From positions 1,364,001 to 1,428,000 of the forward strand of contig NZ_CP072378.1 of NCBI RefSeq assembly GCF_018128245.1: DNA of 64,000 bases, given 5' to 3'. The notes below the pieces were generated by a model, which searched no databases, was not told the origin of the DNA, and saw only the letters and a list, made by a program, of their open reading frames with translations. Of this stretch, positions 25,542-35,909 are shown piece by piece. Numbering within the stretch: the first letter of the stretch is position 1; each line of letters opens with the position of its first letter. This stretch comes from Leptotrichia sp. oral taxon 221 (lineage in GTDB: Bacteria; Fusobacteriota; Fusobacteriia; Fusobacteriales; Leptotrichiaceae). The position numbers were made by a program, and so were the translations under genes.

Positions 25542-28500
25542 TTAGTAAATTGCTCTGAATCCTAATCCACCTCTAATATTTTCTCCTTTAGTGTCGTATC
25601 CAGCATTTATTGTTACTCCAAATCTAGTATTATCTATACCAATATTCAAGTCAAACTTAGCATTTCCTCTTCTATCGTCTTTTTCGCCTCTTATTCCAAA
25701 CCAGTCAGCATTTGTATATCTCACTCTAGCCTTATTCTTACCATTTGCCACTCTTCCTAATTCATTTTCATAAGCAGCTGCCAATCCAATAGATAATTGC
25801 GTTCTAACTGCCATTGGTTGAACATACTTAAATTCTACTCCAACTTCTGGTTTAACTGAGAAGTAATCATTTCCATCTACTTCTAATCTAATTTCACCAG
25901 TGTCTTCTTTAATACTGCTAAATCTTCCATATTCCATCTTCAAAGCTCCATATGGTCTCAAATGCGTTCTTTCAGATAATCTAATATCATAGCCTAAATC
26001 TGTTTTCAACGCAACTCCATATGAATTGAAATCGCCTTTAGCATTAAATATATCATCTACAACTAAGAATCTACGTTTCATTTCATTTCTACCAATAAAT
26101 GCATCTGCACCAATAGTCCATCTCAATGAACCGTTATAATCTGTATATGGCGAAACTGTCTTAAATATTCCAGCTTTCAACATAGTTTGATTTTCTCTAG
26201 ATTTACCAATATCTTTAAATCTAAATCTATTATTAACTATTCCAGCATACCAACCTTTAGAACGTCCTAACTTAATGGCTTCATCTTCATGAACATAAGC
26301 CACTCCATAAGCATTACTTGTATAGTCAATGATTCCTGCTGTATCTGTATTGTATTCATTTCTCATACCAAATACTTTAATCTTATTATTTTGTTTAGAA
26401 GGATTTCTCCATTCGTTACGCATATATTTAAATTCTTTGTCTAACAAGTTTCCAGTTTCGTTGATTCTTTGTTGTAAATTTCCATATTGGTGTCCCATCA
26501 TTTCGTCTGTCGCTTGATAGAATAAAACTTCTTCATTATTACCAATATTATTCAATTTACTGAATAATTCTCGTTCTCTTTCACCTCTATCACCGTACCA
26601 TTCTGCTCCGTATCTTTGTTCCAATCCATCTAAGAAGTTGTATGTGTCTGTACTATTTACAGGGGTTGTTTCTTTTCCTGCCCAATCTGTATATGGAACT
26701 TTAACCATATAAATACTTGTCATTGTTCCGTCACTTGGATTCAATGTTGGTGTTGCTAACCAGTTTAAACCTCCAGAATAAATATTCCATTTTGTAACTC
26801 CACTTGTCTTAATTACATCATTATAAGGAGCTAACATTCTAGGATCTTTAATCAAAATTGATTTACTATTTGTCATTTGAGTAGCTTCTGTACCAATAAT
26901 TAAATCAGCTTCTGTAGTTAAATTTCCTAATCCTGTTATTGAATTTGTATAATCTTTTCCAGAAGTGTTTACATACAAACCAATGCTTGATGCTGAAACT
27001 TCTATCGGATTTTGTGCAAATGTATTTATAACTACTGGTGTTTGTAAAATTCCATTTATTGTAACAGTTGCTGTTTGAGCTCTTGCTGGTGCATTTATTG
27101 CAGCACTACCCATTGATTTTCCTGTCGGAGGCGTTGTAAATTTAAATATTGTCTTAGAACGATCGTTACTTCCATTTACAGTAATAGTACCGTAGTTAGC
27201 TATTGTTCCTCCCTTTAAGTAAACTCCAACTCCATTTGCTCCATTGATATTAATAACTCCTGTATTATTAAGCGTAGAATTTCTTCCTAAGTAAACTCCT
27301 ACTACATTCGAATGTGTTCCAGAACTTGTTATTGTTCCTGTGTTAATAGCTGTTGCTCCTTCATCTGCGTAAATACCTGTTGTATTATCAGCATTCAATA
27401 CAATATTATTATTATTTGTAGCTGTACTTCCTGCTCCACTTGCATACATTCCTATACTATTTTTTCCATTTACAATAATTGTTCCATTATTTATTACATT
27501 TCCTGTGTCAGTTGTACCGTATCCAGCACCCATACCAATTGAGAATAAATCATTTACAGTATCTGAAGCTCCTACTTTTATTGTTCCTGTATTTGTGGCT
27601 GTTCCACCTTTAACACTGTAAACTGCAACACTTCCTATTCCTGATAAATCAATATCTCCATTATTCGTTACGATTCCTGCTGAATAAATTCCATAGTTTT
27701 CTTGTCTACTAGAAGAAATATTTGTATTATTTGTTACAGTTCCTGCTGTATCATTTGAATAAATATAGACATCTTTATTTCCAAGTCCAACATTTGAAAT
27801 ATTTGAAGCTATCGTATTTCCACTTCCTACATTTACAAATCCAAATGAATTATCCCCAAAGTTAAAGTTTGTTCCATTATTTGTAATAACTTGTGAATTT
27901 CCAACTGTATAAACTCCAACTGCTTCATCTGTTCCTGTCGTAATAGTTCCACCTGTCAAATTAACATTGCCATTTTGTGAATAAATACCAACTGCTGCAT
28001 CTCCAACATTCAAATCTCCAGAATTATTTACTCCATAACCATAAATTCCAATCGTATTCTTTCCTGAATTGATTGTTCCTGTATTTTCAAGAGTTACAGC
28101 ATTGTGATCTGTGTAAAGTCCAACATTAGGACTACTAATTGTTGCAGAATCTCCCAATGTTATTGTTCCACTATTTTTAGCTGTATATCCTGGTGTTCCA
28201 GTCGCATAAATTCCTGTATTTTTATCACCTAATAAATTAATTGTTCCTGTATTTTCTACAACAACTCCCGCACCAAGTGTCGCATCTGGTTTATAAGAAA
28301 TTGCAACTGAGTCATTTCCAGAAGTTTCTATAATTCCAGAATTTTTTATACCTTGGCTAGTAGATCCTTCTGAATACAATCCTGTTGAATTAGAACCAAT
28401 TGTAATTTTACCTCTATTTTCTACTATTGAATCATCAAGTCCATAAATCGCAGTTGATTTATCACCCATTGTTATTTCACCATTCGATTTATTATACAAC

Positions 28501-31500
28501 TCTGCATATTTTCCATAAATTCCTGTAGATTCTGTACCACTTAAATTAATTTTACCTTCATTTGATAATATAACATCACTTCTAGGATATATTCTATTAT
28601 TTTCTTGAGCCATTGCAACTTGTTTATTAGCAGTTCCTGTTATTGTCTTCGTATTAGCATTTGTTATTGATGAATTTGAAATTTCAAGTTGATTATACGC
28701 ATCTGTACTATTATCCAAGTTTACATCTTGATTAATTGTTAATTGACTTCGATACAACATAAATGTCTTGTAATTAGTACTCGTAGGAGTAAAATGAACA
28801 CCTGTTGCAGTCGAAACAGTGTCTCCTGTAGTATCAGATAAATTCATTCCAACACCTTGTGCGATAAATAATCTAGAATCAGCTTCCATGTCTAATGTCA
28901 AATGCCCTAAAGTCGAAGTTGTTCCATCTCCAAAATTATTTTTTGCCCAGTTTCCAATTTCAGTCGCTCCAAAAGGACTACTTCCAGTTCCTACATAATA
29001 AAATGCTGTTCCTCTCAAATTAGGATTAGCTCCACCTTCAATTTTAGCTGTCATTGTTCCATCTATATAAACTTTACCTGTACCATTATCCCCAAGATAG
29101 AATAATAATGATTTTTGACCTGTTGTAGCATCGCCTACACCTTTTAATCTAATAGTACCTTTATCTGCATCATAGTTTACCGCACCTTCATCAGCTTTTA
29201 CCGTATGTTTTCCGACTTCTAAAATTGCATTTTCTCCTGCGTATAATCCGATTGATTCAGGTTCTTTTACATTAACGTCTACTTCAACATTATGAGTTCC
29301 ATCACTTACAAGTTTCGAATTTTTACTTACAACAATACCATAAGAACCTTGTTTGATTGTGTTAGTACCACTTGTATATTGATATACATCAGAAGGATTT
29401 GCCCCATTATTTACTGTTACTTTACCATCATTTTTTACAGTTACTTCTGCTTTACCATTATTATTATCTCCAATAGTCATTCCAGAAACTCCATTTCCAG
29501 TAACTGTAACATTTCCACCGTAATCCAATGTTGCCGTAGCTGGAGTTGCTGTAGATGCTGAACCATTAATTAATATTCCTGTAGAACTATCTCCTGACAC
29601 TGTTATTGCACTATTTGCTCCTAATACACCTGTTGGATTATAAGTAGTTCCATTTAATGTATAACTATTTAAAAATACTCCAATATTTTTTGAAACTCCA
29701 CTTCCTGTTAATGTTATTGTTCCTTCATTAGTAAGTTTTCCACCTAAAGTTGACATACCAATTGAATTTTTAATATCTGTGTCAGTTAATATTTTACCTT
29801 TATTCGTAGCTGTAGAAACTCTCGCTAATTGTCCAATTGCGTAAGTTCCTTTCAAAGTAATTTCACCAGCTGTATCATTTATGACTTCTGCATTTGAACC
29901 AACTGTTGCAGTTCCTCCATGTCCAGTTCCATAATCAGCTCTCATTGCAATATTCATAGGTTGATCAGTTGCTGCTTCTGCTATTGTTGAATCTATTTTT
30001 ATTTTACCTTTATTTGTCATGTCAGAATCTATGTTAACGAACATTCCTATTGAATTTTGTACTCCTGAAAGTTTAATTAATCCAGTAGTTGTTTCATTAA
30101 CTGCTTTTCCTCTAGCCATACTTACATTATTTGTAACACTTTCATCTTCCATTAATGCCATTGCTGCTGAATTGTCAGCTTTGTCTGAACCATTCGGATT
30201 TACTCTAAGCTCTATTTCTCCCATATTTTTCATTTCAGCACTGGAATCTGATCTAGATGCTAATTTCATACCATAACTTTCTGCTCCACTCAATTGGATT
30301 TTCCCACTTGCTGTATTCAACATTTTAACATAAGTTAATGCAGTGTCGTAACCATTAGCTTGTTGTGGACGATAAACATACATCCCTATTGATTTTCCCC
30401 CTCTAAAATCAATGATTCCGTTATTTTCTAATTTTTGATCTTCCCATTTCGCCCAACGAGTTCCAGCTAATGCTCCAGCACTTGTTCCATATGAATTCCA
30501 TCCACTTCTACTATTTTCTTCAACTTGTGCTATACCAACTTTATATCCGACATAACCATCTGAACTTCTTTTAACTTGATACGGAGTATCATTAGGTCCG
30601 TATATTAATTTGTAATTTTGACCAGTATCATAAGGCATTTGTTGTATATAAGCATCATCTTTTTCATTTATATCTGTTATTGTACCACTATTTTTAAGTG
30701 TTGCTCCATTTTCTTGAGAAACCATTGCTAACGTTAAAATTCCTCCAAGACTCACAGTTTTTCCATTAGGAATTTCATAAGTAGCAGTACCAGTATGATT
30801 ATCTATTTCCCAAAATCTAGAACCTCCTATAAAAAAATACTGATGATTTCTATCTGTTCCTTCAGAATTTTCAATTGCATTAGCAAATTCTTTTGTACCA
30901 TTTCCAAAATTATATGAATTAAAATAATATGTATTTCCACTAGCCAGAGATGGTAATGTTTGTGTATTTGTTTCCTTATACATTTTAAAAGCATAAGATT
31001 TTTCAGCTAAATTGTTGTATTTCCATGTATAATGAAGTATAACATCAATATTTTGATTACTTTGATTGTCTGTTGAAGCCAAGAAACCTGCTTTTGTATT
31101 TTGTCTAACAACTCCAGATGAATTACATCCTTCATTACAATCCGCACCCAAAACTATCGCAAATGTAGGCGGATTAGGTGTATATGGATCCTTTGGAATA
31201 CTAATAACCGGCTTAGGAGGCGTAAATTTAATTGCTTCAGGCACTTCTGGTGTAATTGCAGTTTTACTTGCTATTACAATTGCTGATTTGTTAATATTTC
31301 TCGGATGAATTGATGCATTTACATCAAAAGCTACTATTGGTTCTCTTACCGGTTCTGTACTAGCTATTCCGTATTTTTTTATTAATTCTCTTCTATTACT
31401 CGATGCTGATTTTGAATCAAATGAATTTGATAATGTTGAATATTTTTTACTATCCAATGATATATTTCTTTCATAAGGATCTTCACTTCTCTTAAATATT

Positions 31501-31904
31501 CCTTCATATGGATATTTTTCCTCTTTATCCCCACGACCTTTATATCGACCTTGCCAATCGTTATAAAATCCATTAGCTGCATATTGCCAAGAACTCCATG
31601 GAGATTTAACTACATGATCTCCTTGCTCCATTAATTTAATCAATTCTAAGTTGTAATCTTTTATTAATTTATCATTTTCTGTTCTTGCTTTTTTAAATTC
31701 ACGATGAATATCGCTTATTGATGTGTTTATTTCTTGCCTTTGATTTTTAATCGCAACCGTAGTCGGTGCTCCAGCTATTTCAGAAAATGCAAGTATTCCA
31801 GTTAACAAAAATGCGAGTAGTGCTTGTTCTGTATATCGGAAATCTTTACATCTTTTTGCAAAAGCCTTCAAATCTTTTGACAATTGTTTTAAATTATTTG
31901 ACAT
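25542..31904 (-). CDS. Giant type V autotransporter adhesin
   Basis: 2,120 residues. The N-terminus (MSNNLKQLSKDLKAFAKRC...) is the long basic autotransporter-associated segment before a hydrophobic signal (about 28-46) typical of fusobacterial outer-membrane autotransporters. A coiled-coil-like region (about 50-100) and a Pro-rich linker (about 210-260) follow; then a passenger of over 1,400 residues of beta-helix repeats rich in NxGxI, TNxGTI and IGMY. The last 270 or so residues form the outer-membrane barrel and end in an aromatic (GGLGFRAIY). The start was set at 31904, after GAGGTGATAAAA; the 13 earlier residues are not supported. A likely adhesin or aggregation factor, like RadD/Fap2 in outline, but ligand unknown. 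It has a consensus-like promoter and a long leader. Confidence 0.93.
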   Translation of the reverse strand: MSNNLKQLSKDLKAFAKRCKDFRYTEQALLAFLLTGILAFSEIAGAPTTVAIKNQRQEINTSISDIHREFKKARTENDKLIKDYNLELIKLMEQGDHVVKSPWSSWQYAANGFYNDWQGRYKGRGDKEEKYPYEGIFKRSEDPYERNISLDSKKYSTLSNSFDSKSASSNRRELIKKYGIASTEPVREPIVAFDVNASIHPRNINKSAIVIASKTAITPEVPEAIKFTPPKPVISIPKDPYTPNPPTFAIVLGADCNEGCNSSGVVRQNTKAGFLASTDNQSNQNIDVILHYTWKYNNLAEKSYAFKMYKETNTQTLPSLASGNTYYFNSYNFGNGTKEFANAIENSEGTDRNHQYFFIGGSRFWEIDNHTGTATYEIPNGKTVSLGGILTLAMVSQENGATLKNSGTITDINEKDDAYIQQMPYDTGQNYKLIYGPNDTPYQVKRSSDGYVGYKVGIAQVEENSRSGWNSYGTSAGALAGTRWAKWEDQKLENNGIIDFRGGKSIGMYVYRPQQANGYDTALTYVKMLNTASGKIQLSGAESYGMKLASRSDSSAEMKNMGEIELRVNPNGSDKADNSAAMALMEDESVTNNVSMARGKAVNETTTGLIKLSGVQNSIGMFVNIDSDMTNKGKIKIDSTIAEAATDQPMNIAMRADYGTGHGGTATVGSNAEVINDTAGEITLKGTYAIGQLARVSTATNKGKILTDTDIKNSIGMSTLGGKLTNEGTITLTGSGVSKNIGVFLNSYTLNGTTYNPTGVLGANSAITVSGDSSTGILINGSASTATPATATLDYGGNVTVTGNGVSGMTIGDNNNGKAEVTVKNDGKVTVNNGANPSDVYQYTSGTNTIKQGSYGIVVSKNSKLVSDGTHNVEVDVNVKEPESIGLYAGENAILEVGKHTVKADEGAVNYDADKGTIRLKGVGDATTGQKSLLFYLGDNGTGKVYIDGTMTAKIEGGANPNLRGTAFYYVGTGSSPFGATEIGNWAKNNFGDGTTSTLGHLTLDMEADSRLFIAQGVGMNLSDTTGDTVSTATGVHFTPTSTNYKTFMLYRSQLTINQDVNLDNSTDAYNQLEISNSSITNANTKTITGTANKQVAMAQENNRIYPRSDVILSNEGKINLSGTESTGIYGKYAELYNKSNGEITMGDKSTAIYGLDDSIVENRGKITIGSNSTGLYSEGSTSQGIKNSGIIETSGNDSVAISYKPDATLGAGVVVENTGTINLLGDKNTGIYATGTPGYTAKNSGTITLGDSATISSPNVGLYTDHNAVTLENTGTINSGKNTIGIYGYGVNNSGDLNVGDAAVGIYSQNGNVNLTGGTITTGTDEAVGVYTVGNSQVITNNGTNFNFGDNSFGFVNVGSGNTIASNISNVGLGNKDVYIYSNDTAGTVTNNTNISSSRQENYGIYSAGIVTNNGDIDLSGIGSVAVYSVKGGTATNTGTIKVGASDTVNDLFSIGMGAGYGTTDTGNVINNGTIIVNGKNSIGMYASGAGSTATNNNNIVLNADNTTGIYADEGATAINTGTITSSGTHSNVVGVYLGRNSTLNNTGVININGANGVGVYLKGGTIANYGTITVNGSNDRSKTIFKFTTPPTGKSMGSAAINAPARAQTATVTINGILQTPVVINTFAQNPIEVSASSIGLYVNTSGKDYTNSITGLGNLTTEADLIIGTEATQMTNSKSILIKDPRMLAPYNDVIKTSGVTKWNIYSGGLNWLATPTLNPSDGTMTSIYMVKVPYTDWAGKETTPVNSTDTYNFLDGLEQRYGAEWYGDRGERERELFSKLNNIGNNEEVLFYQATDEMMGHQYGNLQQRINETGNLLDKEFKYMRNEWRNPSKQNNKIKVFGMRNEYNTDTAGIIDYTSNAYGVAYVHEDEAIKLGRSKGWYAGIVNNRFRFKDIGKSRENQTMLKAGIFKTVSPYTDYNGSLRWTIGADAFIGRNEMKRRFLVVDDIFNAKGDFNSYGVALKTDLGYDIRLSERTHLRPYGALKMEYGRFSSIKEDTGEIRLEVDGNDYFSVKPEVGVEFKYVQPMAVRTQLSIGLAAAYENELGRVANGKNKARVRYTNADWFGIRGEKDDRRGNAKFDLNIGIDNTRFGVTINAGYDTKGENIRGGLGFRAIY

Positions 31905-32266
31905 TTTTATCACCTCATATTCCTCATTCGGAATAAAAATCACTAATAATTTAATAGATATGCCTTAAAACCATAAAATGTAAACCCTTCTTTAAATTTA
32001 ATTTAAAATCAAGGTTTAAACCACTAAACAATTTTTATTTAATTTTTTGATTGAATCCTTCCTATAATTATGAAAATTTTGTTTATAATCGAAAAGCTTT
32101 GATTCTTATATTTCTTCGATATGCTTTTATCTCCTCTCCTTATCTCAATCCTAGTATACTATGAAAAATGAAAAAAAACAATAATTTTTACCAAAAATAT
32201 TTATGCCTTTTTTCATTCCTTTTAAAATTTTTCTCTACTTTATCTCAAAAATAATACTTATATTAA
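31905..32266. other. Leader and upstream region of the autotransporter
   Basis: No gene. About 240 nt separate the predicted transcript start from the ATG, unusual in this window. The leader has ATCGAA and TTCGAT arms plus AAAAGC and GCTTTT arms (about 32070-32130) that could form alternative stems. It is A+T-rich, with no known riboswitch recognised. The part from about 32182 to 32266 holds the end of the rdgB unit. Confidence 0.5.
32153..32181 (-). promoter_or_regulatory. Promoter of the autotransporter gene
   Basis: Minus strand: -35 TTGTTT (32176-32181), 17-bp spacer, -10 TATACT (32153-32158). The predicted start is near 32146. Confidence 0.65.
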
Positions 32267-32306
32267 TAAAAAAAGGTCAATCTCCATTTTTCACAGAAAC
32301 TAACCT
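32267..32306 (-). terminator. Terminator of the recA-recX-plsC-rdgB unit
   Basis: On the minus strand AGGTTAGTTTC pairs with GAGATTGACCT (11 bp with three G-T pairs), followed by seven T. It lies 22 bp after the rdgB stop. Confidence 0.8.
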
Positions 32307-32327
32307 ATGCTAACTTATTAATAAAAA

Positions 32328-32921
32328 TTAAGATAGTTTATCTAGCACTTCTTCTTTCAACTTTCTAAAAGCTCTTCCTCTATGGCTAACACTCACTCTC
32401 TCATCCATTGTTGCCATTCCAAAAGATTTCCCAAGTTCTTTCGAATAAAATATCGGATTATATCCAAATCCATTATTTCCTTGTCTTTCAAAAAGAATTT
32501 CTCCTTCTACTTCTCCTCTAAAAGACTGATATTCCCCATTGGGATACGCAATTGTCACAACCGAAACAAAATGAGCTTTTCTATCTTCTTTCTTAACATC
32601 CTTCAAATCTTCCAATAATTTATCCATATTACTCTCATCAGTCGCATTTTCTCCTGAATATCTAGCAGAATAAACCCCAGGAGCACCATTCAAATAATCT
32701 ACACACAATCCAGAATCATCTGAAACTGTCACAATCCCAGTATATTTCGCAATCTCAAGAGCCTTCTTCGCAGAATTTTTCTCAAAAGTATCTCCATCTT
32801 CCACAACATCAGGTATTTCAATATTATCCAAAATTGTCACAACTTCAATATCCATGTTTTCTGTCAACTTTTTAAAATCCTCAATTTTCCCCTTATTTTT
32901 AGTTGCAAGAAATATTTTCAT
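32328..32921 (-). CDS. rdgB: XTP/dITP pyrophosphatase
   Basis: Removes deaminated purine nucleoside triphosphates such as dITP and XTP, protecting DNA. 197 residues. Family marks: FLATKNKGKIEDF at the start, EDGDTFEKNSAKKA, VSDDSGLCVDYLNGAPGVYSARY split over the active site, NNGFGYNPIFY and SHRGRAF near the end. GGAGGGAG precedes the ATG. It is the last gene of the run recA-recX-plsC-rdgB; a 109-bp gap before it may hold an internal promoter. A link to recA in DNA upkeep makes sense. Confidence 0.95.
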   Translation of the reverse strand: MKIFLATKNKGKIEDFKKLTENMDIEVVTILDNIEIPDVVEDGDTFEKNSAKKALEIAKYTGIVTVSDDSGLCVDYLNGAPGVYSARYSGENATDESNMDKLLEDLKDVKKEDRKAHFVSVVTIAYPNGEYQSFRGEVEGEILFERQGNNGFGYNPIFYSKELGKSFGMATMDERVSVSHRGRAFRKLKEEVLDKLS

Positions 32922-33030
32922 GATTTTCTCCCTCCATATTTCTAATTTCTTATTTTTAATAAAATATATTTTTACAGATTTAATATTATTTATATCTCAC
33001 TAACTTTATATTGTAACAGTCACAAAAGTT

Positions 33031-33777
33031 TTATTTATATTTTTCAAAATTTTCTTTTATTATATTATTTACATAACTATGAATATTCTTTTTGTCTTCC
33101 CTCGACAACTCATCCAAATTAATCGGCATATCCACAACCATTTTCACATTCTTATTAGGCGTAACCTTCAAGCTAGATTTTTTTTGAATATCATAAGTTC
33201 CAATTAAAGTTACAGGCAATATTCTCGCATTAGAATCCAACGCCAATTTAAAACTCCCCTTTTTAAATTCTCCAACTTTTCCATCTTCACTTCTTGTCCC
33301 CTCAGGAAAAATCACGAATGAATGTCCATTTGCAATTTTTTTCTCTGCCTCTTTCATATCTTTCATTCCTTGACGTGGATTTTTTCTATCCAAAAAGATA
33401 CAATCTTGACACTTCATCCAATACCCAATTAATGGCCATTTTCTCATTTCTTTTTTTGCAATAAATGAAAAATCAATTGGTAAATATGCAGATAAAACAG
33501 GAATATCCGTATTACTTTGATGATTCGAAATCAAAACAATAGCTTCTCTCGTATCTCTAATTTTCTCAACTTCCTTTTTTACTGCTTCACTTTTATAAAT
33601 CACGTTAACTTTACTCGCAGCTCCCCATAAAATATGTCTCCCCCAAATTTTATTAGTTTTTGTTACAAATCTATATCTTTTTTCAGGATCTCTATGAAAC
33701 CACAAGTACGGATATCTAGAAAACAGTCCGAAAATAAATGTCCCACAAAGTATAATATGATAAAATATCGTTCTCAT
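33031..33777 (-). CDS. plsC: 1-acyl-sn-glycerol-3-phosphate acyltransferase
   Basis: Adds the second fatty acid to make phosphatidic acid at the inner membrane. 248 residues. The HX4D catalytic motif is NHQSNTD (LISNHQSNTDIPVLS), and the glycerophosphate-binding motif is FPEGTRSEDG. An N-terminal hydrophobic segment (about 3-22) anchors it. It sits 21 bp after recX and shares its transcript. Placing a lipid enzyme inside the recA unit is unusual but the link may only be positional. Confidence 0.93.
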   Translation of the reverse strand: MRTIFYHIILCGTFIFGLFSRYPYLWFHRDPEKRYRFVTKTNKIWGRHILWGAASKVNVIYKSEAVKKEVEKIRDTREAIVLISNHQSNTDIPVLSAYLPIDFSFIAKKEMRKWPLIGYWMKCQDCIFLDRKNPRQGMKDMKEAEKKIANGHSFVIFPEGTRSEDGKVGEFKKGSFKLALDSNARILPVTLIGTYDIQKKSSLKVTPNKNVKMVVDMPINLDELSREDKKNIHSYVNNIIKENFEKYK

Positions 33778-33798
33778 TTTCCTACCTTCTTTCTTATT

Positions 33799-34437
33799 TT
33801 ATTCTTCAAAACCACTTTCCTTAAATTCCTTTAGTTTTGAAAAAATTTTTTCTATCTCAAATCCTTGTCTTGCAAGACTTTGAATCACTTTTTGTTCCTC
33901 TTTTAACCTTTTCATTTTCCCTTCCAAACTTGTATCCTTTTCCTCATCATCAACCAAAAGTTTTTTTCTATGCTTCAGTATCGCCTTTTCCAATTTTCTA
34001 TCTTCAATATTTTTTTCCATTTCCTCTTCGATTATATTATAGGCTTTATCAATCGTCTCTCTGTTTATACCTTTTTGAAATAAATTATATGAAATTCTAT
34101 TTTTTCCATATTTTCTATTATTAATATAGCTTATGGTATAATCTAGATCGTTAATGTATCCAAGTTCTTCCAATTTTTGTACAGCTTTTTGAACCATTTT
34201 TGCATTAAAATATTTTTCATTTAATTTTGTCTGAAGTTCTTTCTTTGTCCTATCCTTCAAAGAAATTATAAATATCCCTTTTTCAAGAGAAGCCTCATAT
34301 GAAACGTCATCATAGAGGCTTTCAATATCATCATTCACTTTCAAATTATACTTCTGCCTTATTAACGGACTTACATCCATTATTTCCTCATTATCCAAAT
34401 ACAATTTATTTCTTTGAATTTTTTTAATTATCTTCAT
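33799..34437 (-). CDS. recX: Regulatory protein RecX
   Basis: Modulates RecA filament growth. 212 residues built of three-helix repeats; visible marks are [38 protein letters not shown] and [12 protein letters not shown]. The C-terminal third is highly charged. Its ATG overlaps the end of recA by 14 bp, a normal arrangement that couples RecX synthesis to RecA. Confidence 0.9.
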   Translation of the reverse strand: MKIIKKIQRNKLYLDNEEIMDVSPLIRQKYNLKVNDDIESLYDDVSYEASLEKGIFIISLKDRTKKELQTKLNEKYFNAKMVQKAVQKLEELGYINDLDYTISYINNRKYGKNRISYNLFQKGINRETIDKAYNIIEEEMEKNIEDRKLEKAILKHRKKLLVDDEEKDTSLEGKMKRLKEEQKVIQSLARQGFEIEKIFSKLKEFKESGFEE

Positions 34438-35533
34438 TTACTTCTTCTGATTGCACTTCTTCTTGTGTTTCTGATACTTCTACTTTAACTTCTTCTTCAA
34501 GAACATCTGATTTTGGTCTTATCGCTTCAAGAACTTCTTTTTCCAATCTTCCATACAATTCTTTATTCTCTTGCAACATTTTTTCAACGTTTACTCTACC
34601 TTGTCCAAGTCTTTCATCTCCATAACTGAACCAAGCTCCACTTTTAGCCGCAATTCCTAAATCTATCGCCGCATCCAAAACTTCTCCAATACGAGAAATT
34701 CCAGTTCCATACATTATATTAAATCTAGCTTCTTTAAATGGCGGTGCAACTTTATTCTTCGTTACTTTAACTAAAACTTCACTTCCAATTACTTCATCAG
34801 ATTGTTTTACAGAACCTACTCTTTTAACTTCCATTCTTACTGTAGAGAAGAATTTCAACGCTCTACCACCTGATGTTGTAGTTTGAACACCTGGAACAAA
34901 TGAGAATCCGCCGATTTTTTCTCTAATTTGGTTTATGAAAATCATTACAGTATTTGATTTTGAAATACTTCCAGTCAATTTTCTCAACGCTTTTGACATC
35001 AATCTAGCTTGTAATCCCATTTGCTGATCTCCCATTTCTCCTTCAATTTCAGCTTTTGGAACCAAAGCCGCTACTGAATCGACAACAATTACATCCATAG
35101 CTCCACTTCTAACTAGCATATCCGCAATCTCTAAAGCCTGTTCCCCTGTATCTGGTTGTGAAATCAACAATTCATCAATATTCACTCCCAAAGCCTTCGC
35201 ATAAACTGGATCCAATGCATGTTCCGCATCAATAAATCCTACAATTCCACCTTCTTTTTGTGCCTCTGCGATAATATGTAACGCCAAAGTCGTTTTCCCT
35301 GATGATTCAGCCCCATAAATTTCAATAATTCTACCTCTTGGAACTCCACCAATTCCCAAAGCTATATCCAAATTCAAACTTCCTGTCGAAATAGCTCTAA
35401 TATTCATTTTTTGGTTTTCCCCAAGTTTCATTATCGAACCTTCACCATATTCTTTTTGTATCTGCTTCAACGCCAAATCTAAAACTTTACTTTTATCTGA
35501 CATATCTTTTTCATCTGCTTTTTTTCTAGCCAT
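34424..35533 (-). CDS. recA: Recombinase RecA
   Basis: Strand-exchange and SOS co-protease protein. 369 residues. Walker A is [13 protein letters not shown], and the L1/L2 and core stretches [34 protein letters not shown] and [14 protein letters not shown] are normal. The C-terminal 40 residues are acidic, as usual. No clear SOS box was recognised upstream. GGAGAG precedes the ATG. recX overlaps its 3' end. Confidence 0.98.
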   Translation of the reverse strand: MARKKADEKDMSDKSKVLDLALKQIQKEYGEGSIMKLGENQKMNIRAISTGSLNLDIALGIGGVPRGRIIEIYGAESSGKTTLALHIIAEAQKEGGIVGFIDAEHALDPVYAKALGVNIDELLISQPDTGEQALEIADMLVRSGAMDVIVVDSVAALVPKAEIEGEMGDQQMGLQARLMSKALRKLTGSISKSNTVMIFINQIREKIGGFSFVPGVQTTTSGGRALKFFSTVRMEVKRVGSVKQSDEVIGSEVLVKVTKNKVAPPFKEARFNIMYGTGISRIGEVLDAAIDLGIAAKSGAWFSYGDERLGQGRVNVEKMLQENKELYGRLEKEVLEAIRPKSDVLEEEVKVEVSETQEEVQSEEVNEDN

Positions 35534-35813
35534 AACCTCTCTCCTTTTCTAATTTTATTTCAATTCTCTTTATTACAAAATTTTTAAATCTTCAAATTCT
35601 CAAATTTCTTAAAAATTTCCCCTCAATTTATTCCCTCTCTCCTTTCGTAATTTTTCATATCTGTAAAAATCAAATTTCTCTTTAAAATTCATACTTTTTA
35701 ATTCTTATAAATTGTAACATCACGTACAATTCCTCTCAATTTTTCAATATCAATTTATAAAAAAATAATTTATTCCTACAAATATTTCTCCTATATTATA
35801 CCAAAAATTCTCA
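35534..35813. other. Upstream region of recA
   Basis: No gene. A TATAAT on the minus strand (35795-35800) without a good -35 is the most likely recA -10, giving a leader of over 230 nt. An alternative weaker promoter may lie around 35700-35730. I saw no Cheo-type or E. coli-type LexA box. Confidence 0.4.
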
Positions 35814-35875
35814 AAAATAAAAAGATATGAATTTATTAATTACCATTTTATATAATAAAATAAATTCACATCTTT
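35814..35875 (-). terminator. Terminator after the TPR protein gene
   Basis: AAAGATATGAATTTATT (from 35821) pairs with AATAAATTCACATCTTT (to 35875), a 17-bp stem with one A-C mismatch, followed on the minus strand by TTTTTATTTTT. It overlaps the presumed recA promoter region. Confidence 0.8.
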
Positions 35876-35909
35876 ATTTATAATATTTAAATATTAGTCC
35901 TATTTATAA

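Noticed and set aside
25542-31904. Short repeats in the autotransporter as a CRISPR array
   Set aside because: They are coding beta-helix repeats in one open frame, with no uniform repeat length or spacers.
31905-31943. Upstream extension of the autotransporter by 13 residues
   Set aside because: The internal ATG at 31904 has GAGGTG at the right distance and begins the typical fusobacterial N-terminus.
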